Below, one piece after another: positions 1 through 5,861 of a DNA stretch of 7,392 nucleotides. The notes beneath the pieces were generated by a model that was not told the origin of the DNA, did no database searches, and was given only the letters and a program-made list of their open reading frames with translations. A program made the translations under genes and the position numbers. The stretch lies in the NCBI GenBank assembly GCA_017305815.1, contig JAFKJZ010000390.1, positions 1-7,392 of the forward strand, read 5' to 3'. This DNA comes from Hyphomicrobiales bacterium. Lineage in GTDB: Bacteria; Pseudomonadota; Alphaproteobacteria; Rhizobiales; Kaistiaceae. Every line of letters begins with the position of its first letter. Position 1 is the stretch's first letter.

Positions 1-1177
1 CCGTCTTGGCGTCGGTCTTGTGCGTCAGCGCCTGCTGGATCGCGGTCGAGATCGGCGTCGAGCTCTTGGCCCAGTCAGGCGAGGGGCCGCGGGCGCGGGC
101 GTTCTGCATCGATTCGACGAAGATCGCGTAGGCGGCCGGCCACTTCGGGTCCTTCACCTCGACCGGATAGGACGGGACGAAGCCGAACTCGTTCCAGACG
201 CGCGGCATCTGCGAGTAGAGGTACTCGAGGAAGAGGAAGGCTTCCTTCGGGTGCTTGGTCTTGGCGAAGATGGCGTTGTTGCCCTCGCCGAGCGCGGAGG
301 CCGGCTTGTCGCCGACGTTCCAGACCGGCAGCTTGGCGACGCGGAAGTCGAACTTGGCGTCCTTCGACATGCGCGGCAGCTCCCACGGGCCGGAGATGCC
401 CATGGCGGCGTTCTGCGCGTTGAAGGTGGCCATCGAATCGTACTGGCCGCGGATCAGCGTGTCCGGCGAGGCGATCTTCTCGTCGATGATCTTCTGCCAA
501 AGCTCCAGCGCCTTCACGGCGCCGTCGGCGGCGATGTTGTCATAGTCCGCGCCAGCCGACTGGGCCCAGGGCAGGAACTGGAACGTGCCCTCTTCGTTGC
601 CGTTCGCCGAGAAGGCGAGGCCGTAGACGTTCTTCGCCGGGTCGGTCAGCTTCTTGGCGGTCTCGTAGAGCTCCTGCCAGGTCTGCGGCGGCTTGTCCGG
701 ATCGAGGCCGGCGGCCTTGAACATGTCGGCGTTGTAGTAGAGCGCGAGGGTGTTGGAGCCGCGCGGCAGGCCGTAGATCTTGCCATCCCAGGTGATGGTC
801 GAGAGCGGGCCGGGATAGATCTTCGAGGTGTCGACGATCTTCGAGTCGGCGAGGTACGGCGTGATGTCGAGCAGCGCGCGCTTCGACGACAGGAACTGCA
901 TGTTCGGATTGTCGACATAGCCGATGTCGGGGGTCGTGCCCGTCGCGACGGCGCGCATCATGTCGTTCGCCCAGTCGGCGAATTCGACGCGCTTGATGTT
1001 GATCTTGATGTCGGGATGCAGCTTCTGGAACTCGTCCGCCATCACGTAGACGTAGCCCGGGTCCGCCTGGCGATCGATCGTCCAGACGTTCAGCTCGACC
1101 GGCTCCGCCGCAGCGGCAGCGGTCAGGGCCATCATGCCCGCCGCGCTCAACAGGATCTTCTTCGCAATATTCGCCAT
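1..1177 (-). CDS. ABC transporter sugar-binding protein (family 1 extracellular solute-binding protein), C-terminus beyond window
   Basis: This is the periplasmic receptor of a carbohydrate ABC importer: it captures the sugar and delivers it to the permeases. The ATG at 1177 follows AAGGAGG (1190-1184) with a 6-nt spacer. A Sec signal peptide is evident: K6-K7, a hydrophobic Ala/Leu/Met stretch (8-19) and an Ala run ending at A24, with probable cleavage before E25-P26. The mature protein opens with VELNVWTID and continues in the style of MalE/UgpB-like binding proteins: DEFQKLHPDIKI (about residues 49-60), a TTPDIGYVDN segment, GLPRGSNTLALYYN, then TWQELYETAKKL. 392 codons are visible and no stop is reached, so the protein is nearly complete (the family is usually 410-440 aa). 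It is the third gene of the minus-strand operon, 119 bp after the isomerase. The permease genes probably follow to the left. Family assignment is secure; the ligand is unknown. Confidence 0.93.
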   Translation of the reverse strand, partial: MANIAKKILLSAAGMMALTAAAAAEPVELNVWTIDRQADPGYVYVMADEFQKLHPDIKINIKRVEFADWANDMMRAVATGTTPDIGYVDNPNMQFLSSKRALLDITPYLADSKIVDTSKIYPGPLSTITWDGKIYGLPRGSNTLALYYNADMFKAAGLDPDKPPQTWQELYETAKKLTDPAKNVYGLAFSANGNEEGTFQFLPWAQSAGADYDNIAADGAVKALELWQKIIDEKIASPDTLIRGQYDSMATFNAQNAAMGISGPWELPRMSKDAKFDFRVAKLPVWNVGDKPASALGEGNNAIFAKTKHPKEAFLFLEYLYSQMPRVWNEFGFVPSYPVEVKDPKWPAAYAIFVESMQNARARGPSPDWAKSSTPISTAIQQALTHKTDAKT

Positions 1178-1208
1178 CGGTTTCCTCCTTGGTGGCGATG
1201 TCTCGAAC

Positions 1209-1270
1209 CCACGCTCCTCCTGCGTGGCGGGGCAGGGCCCCGGGGCAGTTCCCGCCGGCGTGCCGGCGGG
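1209..1270. repeat. Cluster of three inverted repeats in the isomerase/binding-protein gap
   Basis: Within 62 bp of the 119-bp gap lie three perfect dyads. The first is CCACGC/GCGTGG (1209-1214 and 1222-1227, 7-nt loop). The second is the 10-bp palindrome GCCCCGGGGC (1237-1246). The third is CCCGCCGGC/GCCGGCGGG (1251-1259 and 1262-1270), which would fold as an 8-bp stem with a 4-nt loop. None is followed by a T-run on the minus strand, so a complete intrinsic terminator is unlikely. The position, just ahead of the binding-protein gene, suits a transcript-stabilising or RNA-processing structure that adjusts expression within the operon. That role is inferred; the dyads are seen directly. Confidence 0.6.
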
Positions 1271-1296
1271 GTTGGGAGTGTCCGGCCGCTGAGGGA

Positions 1297-2202
1297 TCAG
1301 GCCGGATTGGCGATGAAGGAAAGGCCGCCGCGGGCTTCCTTCAGATAGTTCAGCGACTTGACCTGGCCAGTGATCTCGAGCTCGTTGCGGTAGACCGGGT
1401 CGTGCCAGCCTTCGATGTCGATGCAGCCCTTGTAGCCGGCGAGGCGCAGCTCGCTGATGACACGGGTCCAGTCGCTGTCGCCGAAGCCCGGCGAGCGCAT
1501 CTGCACGAAGGGATGCTTGCCGAACACGCCGCTCTCGCGGATGACGTCCCAGCGGATGGTCGCGTCCTTGCCGTGGACGTGGAAAATCTTCGGCGCCCAT
1601 TTGCGGATCTGCGGGATCGGGTCGATCAGATAGACCATCTGATGGCACGGCTCCCACTCGAGGCCGATATTGTCGTCCGGCGTCTCGTTGAAGATCAGTT
1701 CCCATGCGTCGGGATTGTGCGCGATGTTCCAGTCGCCGGTCGCCCAGTTGCCGTCCATGGCGCAGTTCTCGAAGGCGAGGCGGACGCCCTTGTCGGCGGC
1801 GCGCTTGGCCAGCTCGCTCCAGACCTGCTTGTAGCGCGGCAGGCTCTCCTCGATCGACTTGCCGCGGATGCGGCCGGTGAAGCCGGCGATCGTCTTGGCG
1901 CCGAACAGGTGCGCGTTGTCGATCAGCGTCTTCCAGCCTTCCAGCGTCTGCTGGTCGATGTCGGTGGTCTCGAGCGGATTGCCGAACATGCCGAGCGTGT
2001 CGATCTTCACGTCGGCGTCGCCGATCGCTTCCTTCAGCTCGGCGGCGAGCTTCGGAATGTCCTTGCCGCCGATGGTCTGCCAGAAGAACGGCTCGATCGA
2101 CTCGAAGCCGAGCGGCAGGATCTGCCTGACGTAGGCGGCCGGATCGGGGAGGTTCCCCTTGATCATCGTACCGATGCGGATGTCGAGAAGCGGATTGGTC
2201 AA
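1297..2202 (-). CDS. Sugar phosphate isomerase/epimerase-like TIM-barrel protein
   Basis: This 301-aa protein resembles the AP-endonuclease-2-fold TIM-barrel family (IolE/IolI and ketose 3-epimerase relatives), which isomerise, epimerise or dehydrate sugars and keto-inositols using a divalent metal. Candidate metal ligands lie in the expected strand ends: E145 (LAFENC), E184 and H187 (LEWEPCH), H208 and H210 (FHVHGKD) and E264 (IDIEGWHD). The start is TTG at 2202, 8 nt after AGGGAA (2216-2211); a TAA lies in frame just upstream (about 2226). The first in-frame ATG (residue 13) would remove strand 1 and lacks a ribosome site. The gene begins 59 bp after the oxidoreductase gene ends. A Gfo/Idh/MocA dehydrogenase next to such a barrel is a common catabolic pair, in which the dehydrogenase oxidises a sugar hydroxyl and the barrel enzyme rearranges the keto product. 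The exact reaction cannot be read from the sequence. Confidence 0.9.
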   Translation of the reverse strand: MTNPLLDIRIGTMIKGNLPDPAAYVRQILPLGFESIEPFFWQTIGGKDIPKLAAELKEAIGDADVKIDTLGMFGNPLETTDIDQQTLEGWKTLIDNAHLFGAKTIAGFTGRIRGKSIEESLPRYKQVWSELAKRAADKGVRLAFENCAMDGNWATGDWNIAHNPDAWELIFNETPDDNIGLEWEPCHQMVYLIDPIPQIRKWAPKIFHVHGKDATIRWDVIRESGVFGKHPFVQMRSPGFGDSDWTRVISELRLAGYKGCIDIEGWHDPVYRNELEITGQVKSLNYLKEARGGLSFIANPA

Positions 2203-2261
2203 GGCTTCAATTCCCTGGAGCGTTTAGGCCGTGCGTCGCGGGGGGCGCGGGCCAGCAAGGT

Positions 2262-3284
2262 TCAGATCGTGATTTCGACGCGGCGTCCGGTTTCGGCGCT
2301 TTCGATGGCGCCGAACACCATGGCGAGACTGTTGATGTTCTGGTGGCCGACCGTCTCCGGCTCCGGCCCGCCGCGCGTCGCGGCGATGAAATCCTGCATG
2401 ACCCCAAGGTGGCCGCCGGTCCGGTCGGACTCTGCGAGTGGAGGAATCTCGCTGGCGGCCACCTCGGAAAACAGGCCGTCGATCGCCTGGCCGGCGACCT
2501 CGGCACGAATGTCCTGATGCCCGTCCCAGACGAGCGTTCCGCGGGTGCCGACGATGCGCCAGGCCGATTCCCAGCTGGTCATCAGCCCGTCGGCGCACCA
2601 GCTGCCGCGGTAGTTGAAGATGACGCCGTCGCCGAACTCGAAGATCGCCGCGGCCGAGGAGCCCTGCTTGTACCAGGAGTTCTTCGGGTTCCATTCGCGG
2701 CAATAGACGGCTTCCGGCACGTTGGCCGACATGAAGCGGGCGGCGTCGAAGGTGTGGATCGCCATGTCGAGCAGCAGCACGTGGTCCATCGTCTCGCGGA
2801 AGCCGCCGAAATGCGGCGCGAGGAAGAAATCGCAATGGATCGAGGTGACGTCGCCGATCGCGCCGGCCTCGATGGCGTTGCGGATGCGGCGCACGCCTTC
2901 GAGATAGCGGCGGTTCTGCACGACGACATGCAGCTTGCCGGCGGCCCTGGCGCGGGCGATCAGGTCGCGCGCCTGGTCGAGCGTCTCGGCCATCGGCTTT
3001 TCGGAGAGGACATGGCAGCCGGCGGCGAGCGCCGTCGAGACGATGTGATGGCGGGCGCCGGGGATGACGACGTCGAAGACGACATCCGGCTTGGCCTCGG
3101 CGATCAGGTCCTCGATGTTGGTGGCGATGACGATGTCGCCGAGCTCGAACTCGGCCGCGCGGGCACGGGCCGCGTCGGGATTGATGTCGGCGAGGCCGAC
3201 GATCTGGAGGTTGTCGATGGTCTTCGCAGCGGCGAGCCAGGCACGGCTCATCGCTCCGCAACCGATCAGTACGGCACGTTGCAT
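2262..3284 (-). CDS. Gfo/Idh/MocA family NAD(P)-dependent oxidoreductase
   Basis: This is a 340-aa cytoplasmic dehydrogenase of the glucose-fructose oxidoreductase/inositol dehydrogenase/MocA family. The N-terminal Rossmann fold starts at residue 4 with AVLIGCGAMS (glycine motif G8-x-G10), and an acidic residue ends strand 2 (LADINPD, D33). The family EKP motif is present as HVLSEKPMAE (E95-K96-P97, catalytic Lys96). The second catalytic motif, DxxxH, is D173-MAI-H177. The C-terminal alpha/beta domain (about 120-330) binds the substrate. The start is ATG at 3284 preceded by GGAGG (3298-3294); the frame stays open upstream to 3617, but that extension would overlap the operators and the divergent repressor gene. 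Length is typical of the family. It is the first gene of the leftward operon, about 78 nt from the predicted transcription start, and is expected to be repressed by the divergent LacI-type protein. The substrate is unknown; a sugar, polyol or inositol is likely. Confidence 0.93.
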   Translation of the reverse strand: MQRAVLIGCGAMSRAWLAAAKTIDNLQIVGLADINPDAARARAAEFELGDIVIATNIEDLIAEAKPDVVFDVVIPGARHHIVSTALAAGCHVLSEKPMAETLDQARDLIARARAAGKLHVVVQNRRYLEGVRRIRNAIEAGAIGDVTSIHCDFFLAPHFGGFRETMDHVLLLDMAIHTFDAARFMSANVPEAVYCREWNPKNSWYKQGSSAAAIFEFGDGVIFNYRGSWCADGLMTSWESAWRIVGTRGTLVWDGHQDIRAEVAGQAIDGLFSEVAASEIPPLAESDRTGGHLGVMQDFIAATRGGPEPETVGHQNINSLAMVFGAIESAETGRRVEITI

Positions 3285-3320
3285 TCCGGTATTCCTCCCA
3301 CGGCCAGTTCCTCGATCATT

Positions 3321-3342
3321 GCACCGCAAACGTTTACGGTGC
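3321..3342. promoter_or_regulatory. LacI-family operator O1
   Basis: A 22-bp dyad centred at 3331/3332 with core CCGCAAACGTTTACGG; 10 of its 11 base pairs are symmetric, the only mismatch being C/T versus A/G next to the AAACGTTT core. A central CpG flanked by AAA/TTT is typical of GalR/LacI operators. The centre lies about 31 bp downstream of the predicted start of the leftward transcript, inside its leader, where a bound repressor could block elongation or cooperate with O2. Confidence 0.83.
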
Positions 3343-3355
3343 GATGCAATAAGGC

Positions 3356-3369
3356 CGTAAACGTTTACG
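3356..3369. promoter_or_regulatory. LacI-family operator O2 over the transcription start
   Basis: CGTAAACGTTTACG is a perfect 14-bp palindrome centred at 3362/3363. It shares the AAACGTTT core with O1, and the two centres are 31 bp apart, close to three helical turns, so two dimers would lie on the same DNA face. It abuts the predicted -10 box (3375-3370), and its centre falls where transcription should begin, an ideal position for repression. Confidence 0.87.
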
Positions 3370-3398
3370 ATGACACCAAATTGAGGTACGCTTGTCAA
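3370..3398 (-). promoter_or_regulatory. Sigma-70-type promoter of the leftward sugar operon
   Basis: Read on the minus strand there is a perfect -35 TTGACA (3398-3393), a 17-bp spacer, and a -10 TGTCAT (3375-3370; 4 of 6 to consensus, keeping the first T and final AT). The predicted start is near 3362, inside operator O2, leaving a leader of about 78 nt before the oxidoreductase ATG. The exact spacing and the operator overlap support the call; the start has not been mapped. Confidence 0.78.
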
Positions 3399-3420
3399 GC
3401 GCGGCAATCGTGGCAACCCG

Positions 3421-3440
3421 CGGTCGATGTTGATCGACCG
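3421..3440. repeat. 8-bp inverted repeat upstream of the repressor gene
   Basis: CGGTCGAT (3421-3428) and ATCGACCG (3433-3440) form a perfect dyad with a 4-nt centre. The right arm plus flank, GATCGACCGGG (3432-3442), recurs as a direct repeat at 3490-3500, just before the repressor ribosome site. It has no resemblance to the AAACGTTT operators. It could be a site for another regulator or a leader hairpin; no function can be assigned. Confidence 0.4.
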
Positions 3441-3461
3441 GGTGCACGCGCCGGCTAAAAT
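3430..3461 (+). promoter_or_regulatory. Weak candidate promoter for the LacI-family gene
   Basis: A good -10-like TAAAAT (3456-3461) stands in otherwise GC-rich sequence. The best -35 candidate, TTGATC (3430-3435), is 20 bp away, which is too long for a standard promoter, so only the -10 is persuasive. Transcription from here would start near 3468, downstream of the ATG at 3427, which favours the TTG start at 3520. Confidence 0.3.
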
Positions 3462-3519
3462 GATGTACGCAAGGCGTTCCGCGCGAGCGGATCGACCGGG
3501 CGAGGGAGGAGGCGCTCCG

Positions 3520-4551
3520 TTGAGCATCAAGGAACTGGCGCAGCAGCTGAACATCTCGATCGGCACGGTTTCGCGCGCCCTGAACGGCCGCGCCGACGTC
3601 AATCCGGAGACACGCAAGCGGGTGCTCGCCGCCGCCGACGCGATGGGTTATGTCGCCAACCAGTCCGGCCGCAGCCTGCGTCAGGGAACCACCAACGTCA
3701 TCGGCTTCACCATCGAGACCAATGTCGAGACCAGGACGCAGGGCGACACCTTCTTCATGAGCGTCTTCGACGGCGTGCAGATGGTCTTCGCCCGCCACAA
3801 GCTCGACCTCGTCGTGCTGCCCTGTGCTTCCGAGGACGACCCGTTCGACCATGTCCGCCGCGTCGTCTCGCGCCAGTTCGCCGACGGCCTGATCCTCTCG
3901 GCGACCCAGCGCCAGGATCCGCGCATCGATTATCTGATCGATCGCGGCATTCCCTTCGTCACGCTCGGCCGCAGCCTGTCGGGCGGCGAGCATTCCTGGA
4001 TCGACATGGATTTCGAGGGCATCGCGGCGCAATCGGTCGCCCGGCTCGTCGCCGGCGGCCATCGCCGCATCGCGCTCGCCAACACCGAGCGCGGCATCAA
4101 TCTGAGCTTCGTCTTCGAGGAGGCCTACCGCGCCGCGCTCGCCGCGCACGGCATCGCCTACGATCCCGACATCGTCATCCGCGGCGAGATCACCGAGCTC
4201 GGCGGCTACCGGGTCTGCGACCGGCTGCTGGCGTTGCCGGAGCCGCCGACGGCCGTCGTGCTGGTCAATGAGAGCCTGGCGATGGGCTTCTATCGCCGCC
4301 TGCTCGATGCCGGCCTCACGCCGGGCCGCGACATGGCGATCATCGGGCTGCGCCAGAGCCCGCAGTCGCGCTTCCTGTCGCCGGCGCTGACCTGCTACCG
4401 GCTGTCGCTGCACGACGTCGGCGTCGAGCTGGCGCAATCGCTGCTCGCCACCATGCCCGCCTATCGCGACCACTATCCGCAGGGCGTCACGCAGAAGATC
4501 TGGCCGATGGAGCTGGTGCCGGGAGAGAGCGACCCGCCGCTGCGGACCTGA
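3520..4551 (+). CDS. LacI/GalR-family transcriptional repressor of the sugar operon
   Basis: This 343-aa regulator has an N-terminal helix-turn-helix (residues 2-22, SIKELAQQLNI then SIGTVSRALNG with recognition-helix TVSR), a hinge-helix segment near 47-57 (NQSGRSLRQG, with L53 as the candidate minor-groove leucine), and a periplasmic-binding-protein-like sensor domain from about 59 (NVIGFTIE) to the end. The start chosen is TTG at 3520, 7 nt after AGGAGG (3507-3512). It places the helix-turn-helix at the extreme N-terminus, as usual in this family, and gives the typical length. ATGs at 3427, 3460 and 3463 lack ribosome sites and would add an atypical basic extension. Divergence from the oxidoreductase gene and the two AAACGTTT palindromes between them imply that it represses the leftward operon and is released by a sugar-derived inducer. 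The effector is unknown. It ends 54 bp before the LexA box of the next operon. Confidence 0.92.
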   Translation: MSIKELAQQLNISIGTVSRALNGRADVNPETRKRVLAAADAMGYVANQSGRSLRQGTTNVIGFTIETNVETRTQGDTFFMSVFDGVQMVFARHKLDLVVLPCASEDDPFDHVRRVVSRQFADGLILSATQRQDPRIDYLIDRGIPFVTLGRSLSGGEHSWIDMDFEGIAAQSVARLVAGGHRRIALANTERGINLSFVFEEAYRAALAAHGIAYDPDIVIRGEITELGGYRVCDRLLALPEPPTAVVLVNESLAMGFYRRLLDAGLTPGRDMAIIGLRQSPQSRFLSPALTCYRLSLHDVGVELAQSLLATMPAYRDHYPQGVTQKIWPMELVPGESDPPLRT

Positions 4552-4580
4552 CACCCTCCCTCCCGCGATCGGCGGCCCCC

Positions 4581-4609
4581 TTGCCGTCAACGGGTTGTCA
4601 CCCTAGAAC
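4581..4609 (+). promoter_or_regulatory. Candidate promoter of the radical SAM/udgX operon
   Basis: TTGCCG (4581-4586, 4 of 6 to the -35 consensus), a 17-bp spacer and TAGAAC (4604-4609, 4 of 6 to the -10 consensus) predict a start near 4616. The LexA box overlaps both the -10 and the start, the geometry expected for SOS repression. An alternative pair, TTGTCA (4595-4600) with GAACAT (4617-4622), would leave almost no leader before the ribosome site and is less attractive. Confidence 0.5.
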
Positions 4610-4620
4610 ATATCGTGAAC
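4606..4620 (+). promoter_or_regulatory. LexA binding site (alphaproteobacterial SOS box)
   Basis: GAACATATCGTGAAC matches exactly the direct-repeat LexA motif GAAC-N7-GAAC known from alphaproteobacteria. It overlaps the predicted -10 and start region and lies 18 bp upstream of the radical SAM ATG. An eight-base exact match could arise by chance in a window this size, but its placement at the promoter of a DNA-repair operon makes function likely. It predicts repression in undamaged cells and induction through RecA-stimulated LexA cleavage. Confidence 0.82.
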
Positions 4621-4638
4621 ATGCGAGAGGTGGCGGCG

Positions 4639-5859
4639 ATGGAATTGCTGGAAAAGCTCGGAATTCTGGCGGATGCGGCGAAGTATGACGCGTCCTGCGC
4701 CTCGAGCGGCACCGATACCAGGCACGCGGCCGCCGGCAAGGGCATCGGCTCGACCGAGGGCATGGGCATCTGCCATTCCTATGCGCCGGACGGCCGCTGC
4801 ATCTCGCTCCTGAAGGTGCTCCTGACCAATGCCTGCAATTTCGACTGCCTCTATTGCGTCAACCGCGCCTCGTCCAACGTGCCGCGCGCCCGCTTCACCA
4901 TCGCGGAAATCGTCAAGCTGACGCTCGATTTCTACCGCCGCAACTATATCGAAGGCCTGTTCCTCTCCTCCGGCATCATCCGCAATCCCGACTACACGAT
5001 GGAGCAGGTGGTGGCGGTGGCGCGGTCGCTGCGGGTCGAGCACGGCTTCCAGGGCTACATCCACCTGAAGACGATTCCCGAGGCGAGCGAGGCGCTGATC
5101 ACCGAGGCGGGGCTCTATGCCGATCGGCTGTCGATCAATGTCGAGCTGCCGACCGAGCAGGGGCTGGCGGCACTGGCGCCGGAAAAGAGCGTTCCCTCGA
5201 TCCGCCGCACCATGGGACGGCTGCGGCTGAAGCTCGACGAGGCGAAATCGGAACAGCACCTGAAGCATGCGCGCCGCTTCGCGCCGGCCGGCCAGAGCAC
5301 GCAGATGATCGTCGGCGCCGACGCATCGACCGACCGCTCGATCCTCGATCTCTCCGCCAATCTCTATGGCTCCTACAGGCTGAAGCGGGTCTATTACTCC
5401 GCCTTCAGCCCGATCCCCGATGCGAGCCGCAAGCTGCCGCCGGCCGCTCCGCCCCTGATGCGCGAGCACCGGCTCTACCAGGCCGACTGGCTGCTGCGCT
5501 TCTACGGCTTCGAGGTGTCGGAGATCGGCGGCCAGGGTGGCATGCTCGACCTCGATATCGACCCGAAGCTCGCCTGGGCGCTCGCCCATCGCGACCGCTT
5601 TCCCGTCGATCTCAACCGCGCCGGCCGCGAGGAGCTCTTGCGCGTGCCGGGGCTCGGCGCCAAGACGGTGGAACGGCTCATCTCCGCCCGCCGCCATCGC
5701 ACGCTGCGCAGCGACGACCTCGCCCGGCGGCGCCTGCCGCTCGCCAAGCTGATGCCCTTCGTCGTGCTCGGCGACCACAAGCCGTCCGGCCTGCTCGATT
5801 CGGAACACCTGCCCGCCTTGCTGCGGCCGAAACCGGTGCAGATGCAACTGCCGTTCTAG
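4639..5859 (+). CDS. Putative DNA modification/repair radical SAM protein (UdgX-linked, TIGR03916-like)
   Basis: This 406-aa protein resembles the radical SAM family repeatedly found beside UDG-domain genes; its reaction is not known. The CxxxCxxC motif that binds the SAM-cleaving 4Fe-4S cluster is C66-NFD-C70-LY-C73. It has only three other cysteines, C20 (DASCASSG), C45 (GICHSY) and C54 (DGRCIS), all before the motif. The radical SAM barrel occupies about 55-300. A C-terminal helix-hairpin-helix (about 323-355, VDLNRAGREELL then VPGLGAKT) resembles the non-specific DNA-binding HhH of repair proteins. ATG at 4639 is chosen because AGAGG/AGGTGG (4626-4633) precedes it; GTG 4615 and ATG 4621 lack ribosome sites and 4615 lies inside the LexA box. 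The stop is 2 bp from the udgX-fusion ATG, so the two are surely co-transcribed. A role in processing damaged or uracil-containing DNA is inferred from context. Confidence 0.92.
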   Translation: MELLEKLGILADAAKYDASCASSGTDTRHAAAGKGIGSTEGMGICHSYAPDGRCISLLKVLLTNACNFDCLYCVNRASSNVPRARFTIAEIVKLTLDFYRRNYIEGLFLSSGIIRNPDYTMEQVVAVARSLRVEHGFQGYIHLKTIPEASEALITEAGLYADRLSINVELPTEQGLAALAPEKSVPSIRRTMGRLRLKLDEAKSEQHLKHARRFAPAGQSTQMIVGADASTDRSILDLSANLYGSYRLKRVYYSAFSPIPDASRKLPPAAPPLMREHRLYQADWLLRFYGFEVSEIGGQGGMLDLDIDPKLAWALAHRDRFPVDLNRAGREELLRVPGLGAKTVERLISARRHRTLRSDDLARRRLPLAKLMPFVVLGDHKPSGLLDSEHLPALLRPKPVQMQLPF

Positions 5860-5861
5860 CC

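Noticed and set aside
20..1348. Long plus-strand open frame (442 codons) opposite the binding-protein gene
   Set aside because: It is a high-GC shadow: composition is Arg/Gly/Val-rich with no recognisable domain, while the opposite strand encodes a clear signal peptide and solute-binding protein.
1189..2517. Long plus-strand open frame opposite the isomerase and the end of the oxidoreductase gene
   Set aside because: It spans two convincing minus-strand genes and their gap, and has no motif or ribosome site; an antisense shadow.
2224..3261. Minus-strand open frame of 345 codons overlapping the oxidoreductase gene in another frame
   Set aside because: Arg-rich out-of-frame translation of the same DNA; the GxG, EKP and DxxxH motifs lie in the frame ending at 2262.
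3318..3350. ATTGCA (3318-3323) and TGCAAT (3345-3350) as outer arms of operator O1
   Set aside because: They are not symmetric about the operator centre (about 11 bp on one side, 16 on the other), so they are probably coincidental.
3285..3617. 111-residue N-terminal extension of the Gfo/Idh/MocA protein
   Set aside because: It would run through the promoter, both operators and the start of the divergent repressor gene; ATG 3284 has a strong ribosome site and starts directly with the Rossmann strand.
3334..4590. Minus-strand open frame of 418 codons opposite the repressor gene
   Set aside because: Shadow of the LacI-family gene; low-complexity Arg/Ala/Asp/Gln composition and no ribosome site.
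4549..4600. TGACACCC (4549-4556) pairing with GGGTTGTCA (4592-4600) as a terminator of the repressor gene
   Set aside because: The stem needs a bulge and spans a 35-nt loop, with no T-run afterwards.
4603..5847. Minus-strand open frame of 414 codons opposite the radical SAM gene
   Set aside because: Mirror of a gene with a clear CxxxCxxC motif; no domain recognisable in the antisense translation.
4854..5861. 336-codon upstream extension of the UdgX fusion
   Set aside because: It is an out-of-frame reading of the radical SAM gene, rich in Arg/Ala/Pro; the TIGR03915-like domain begins right at ATG 5862.
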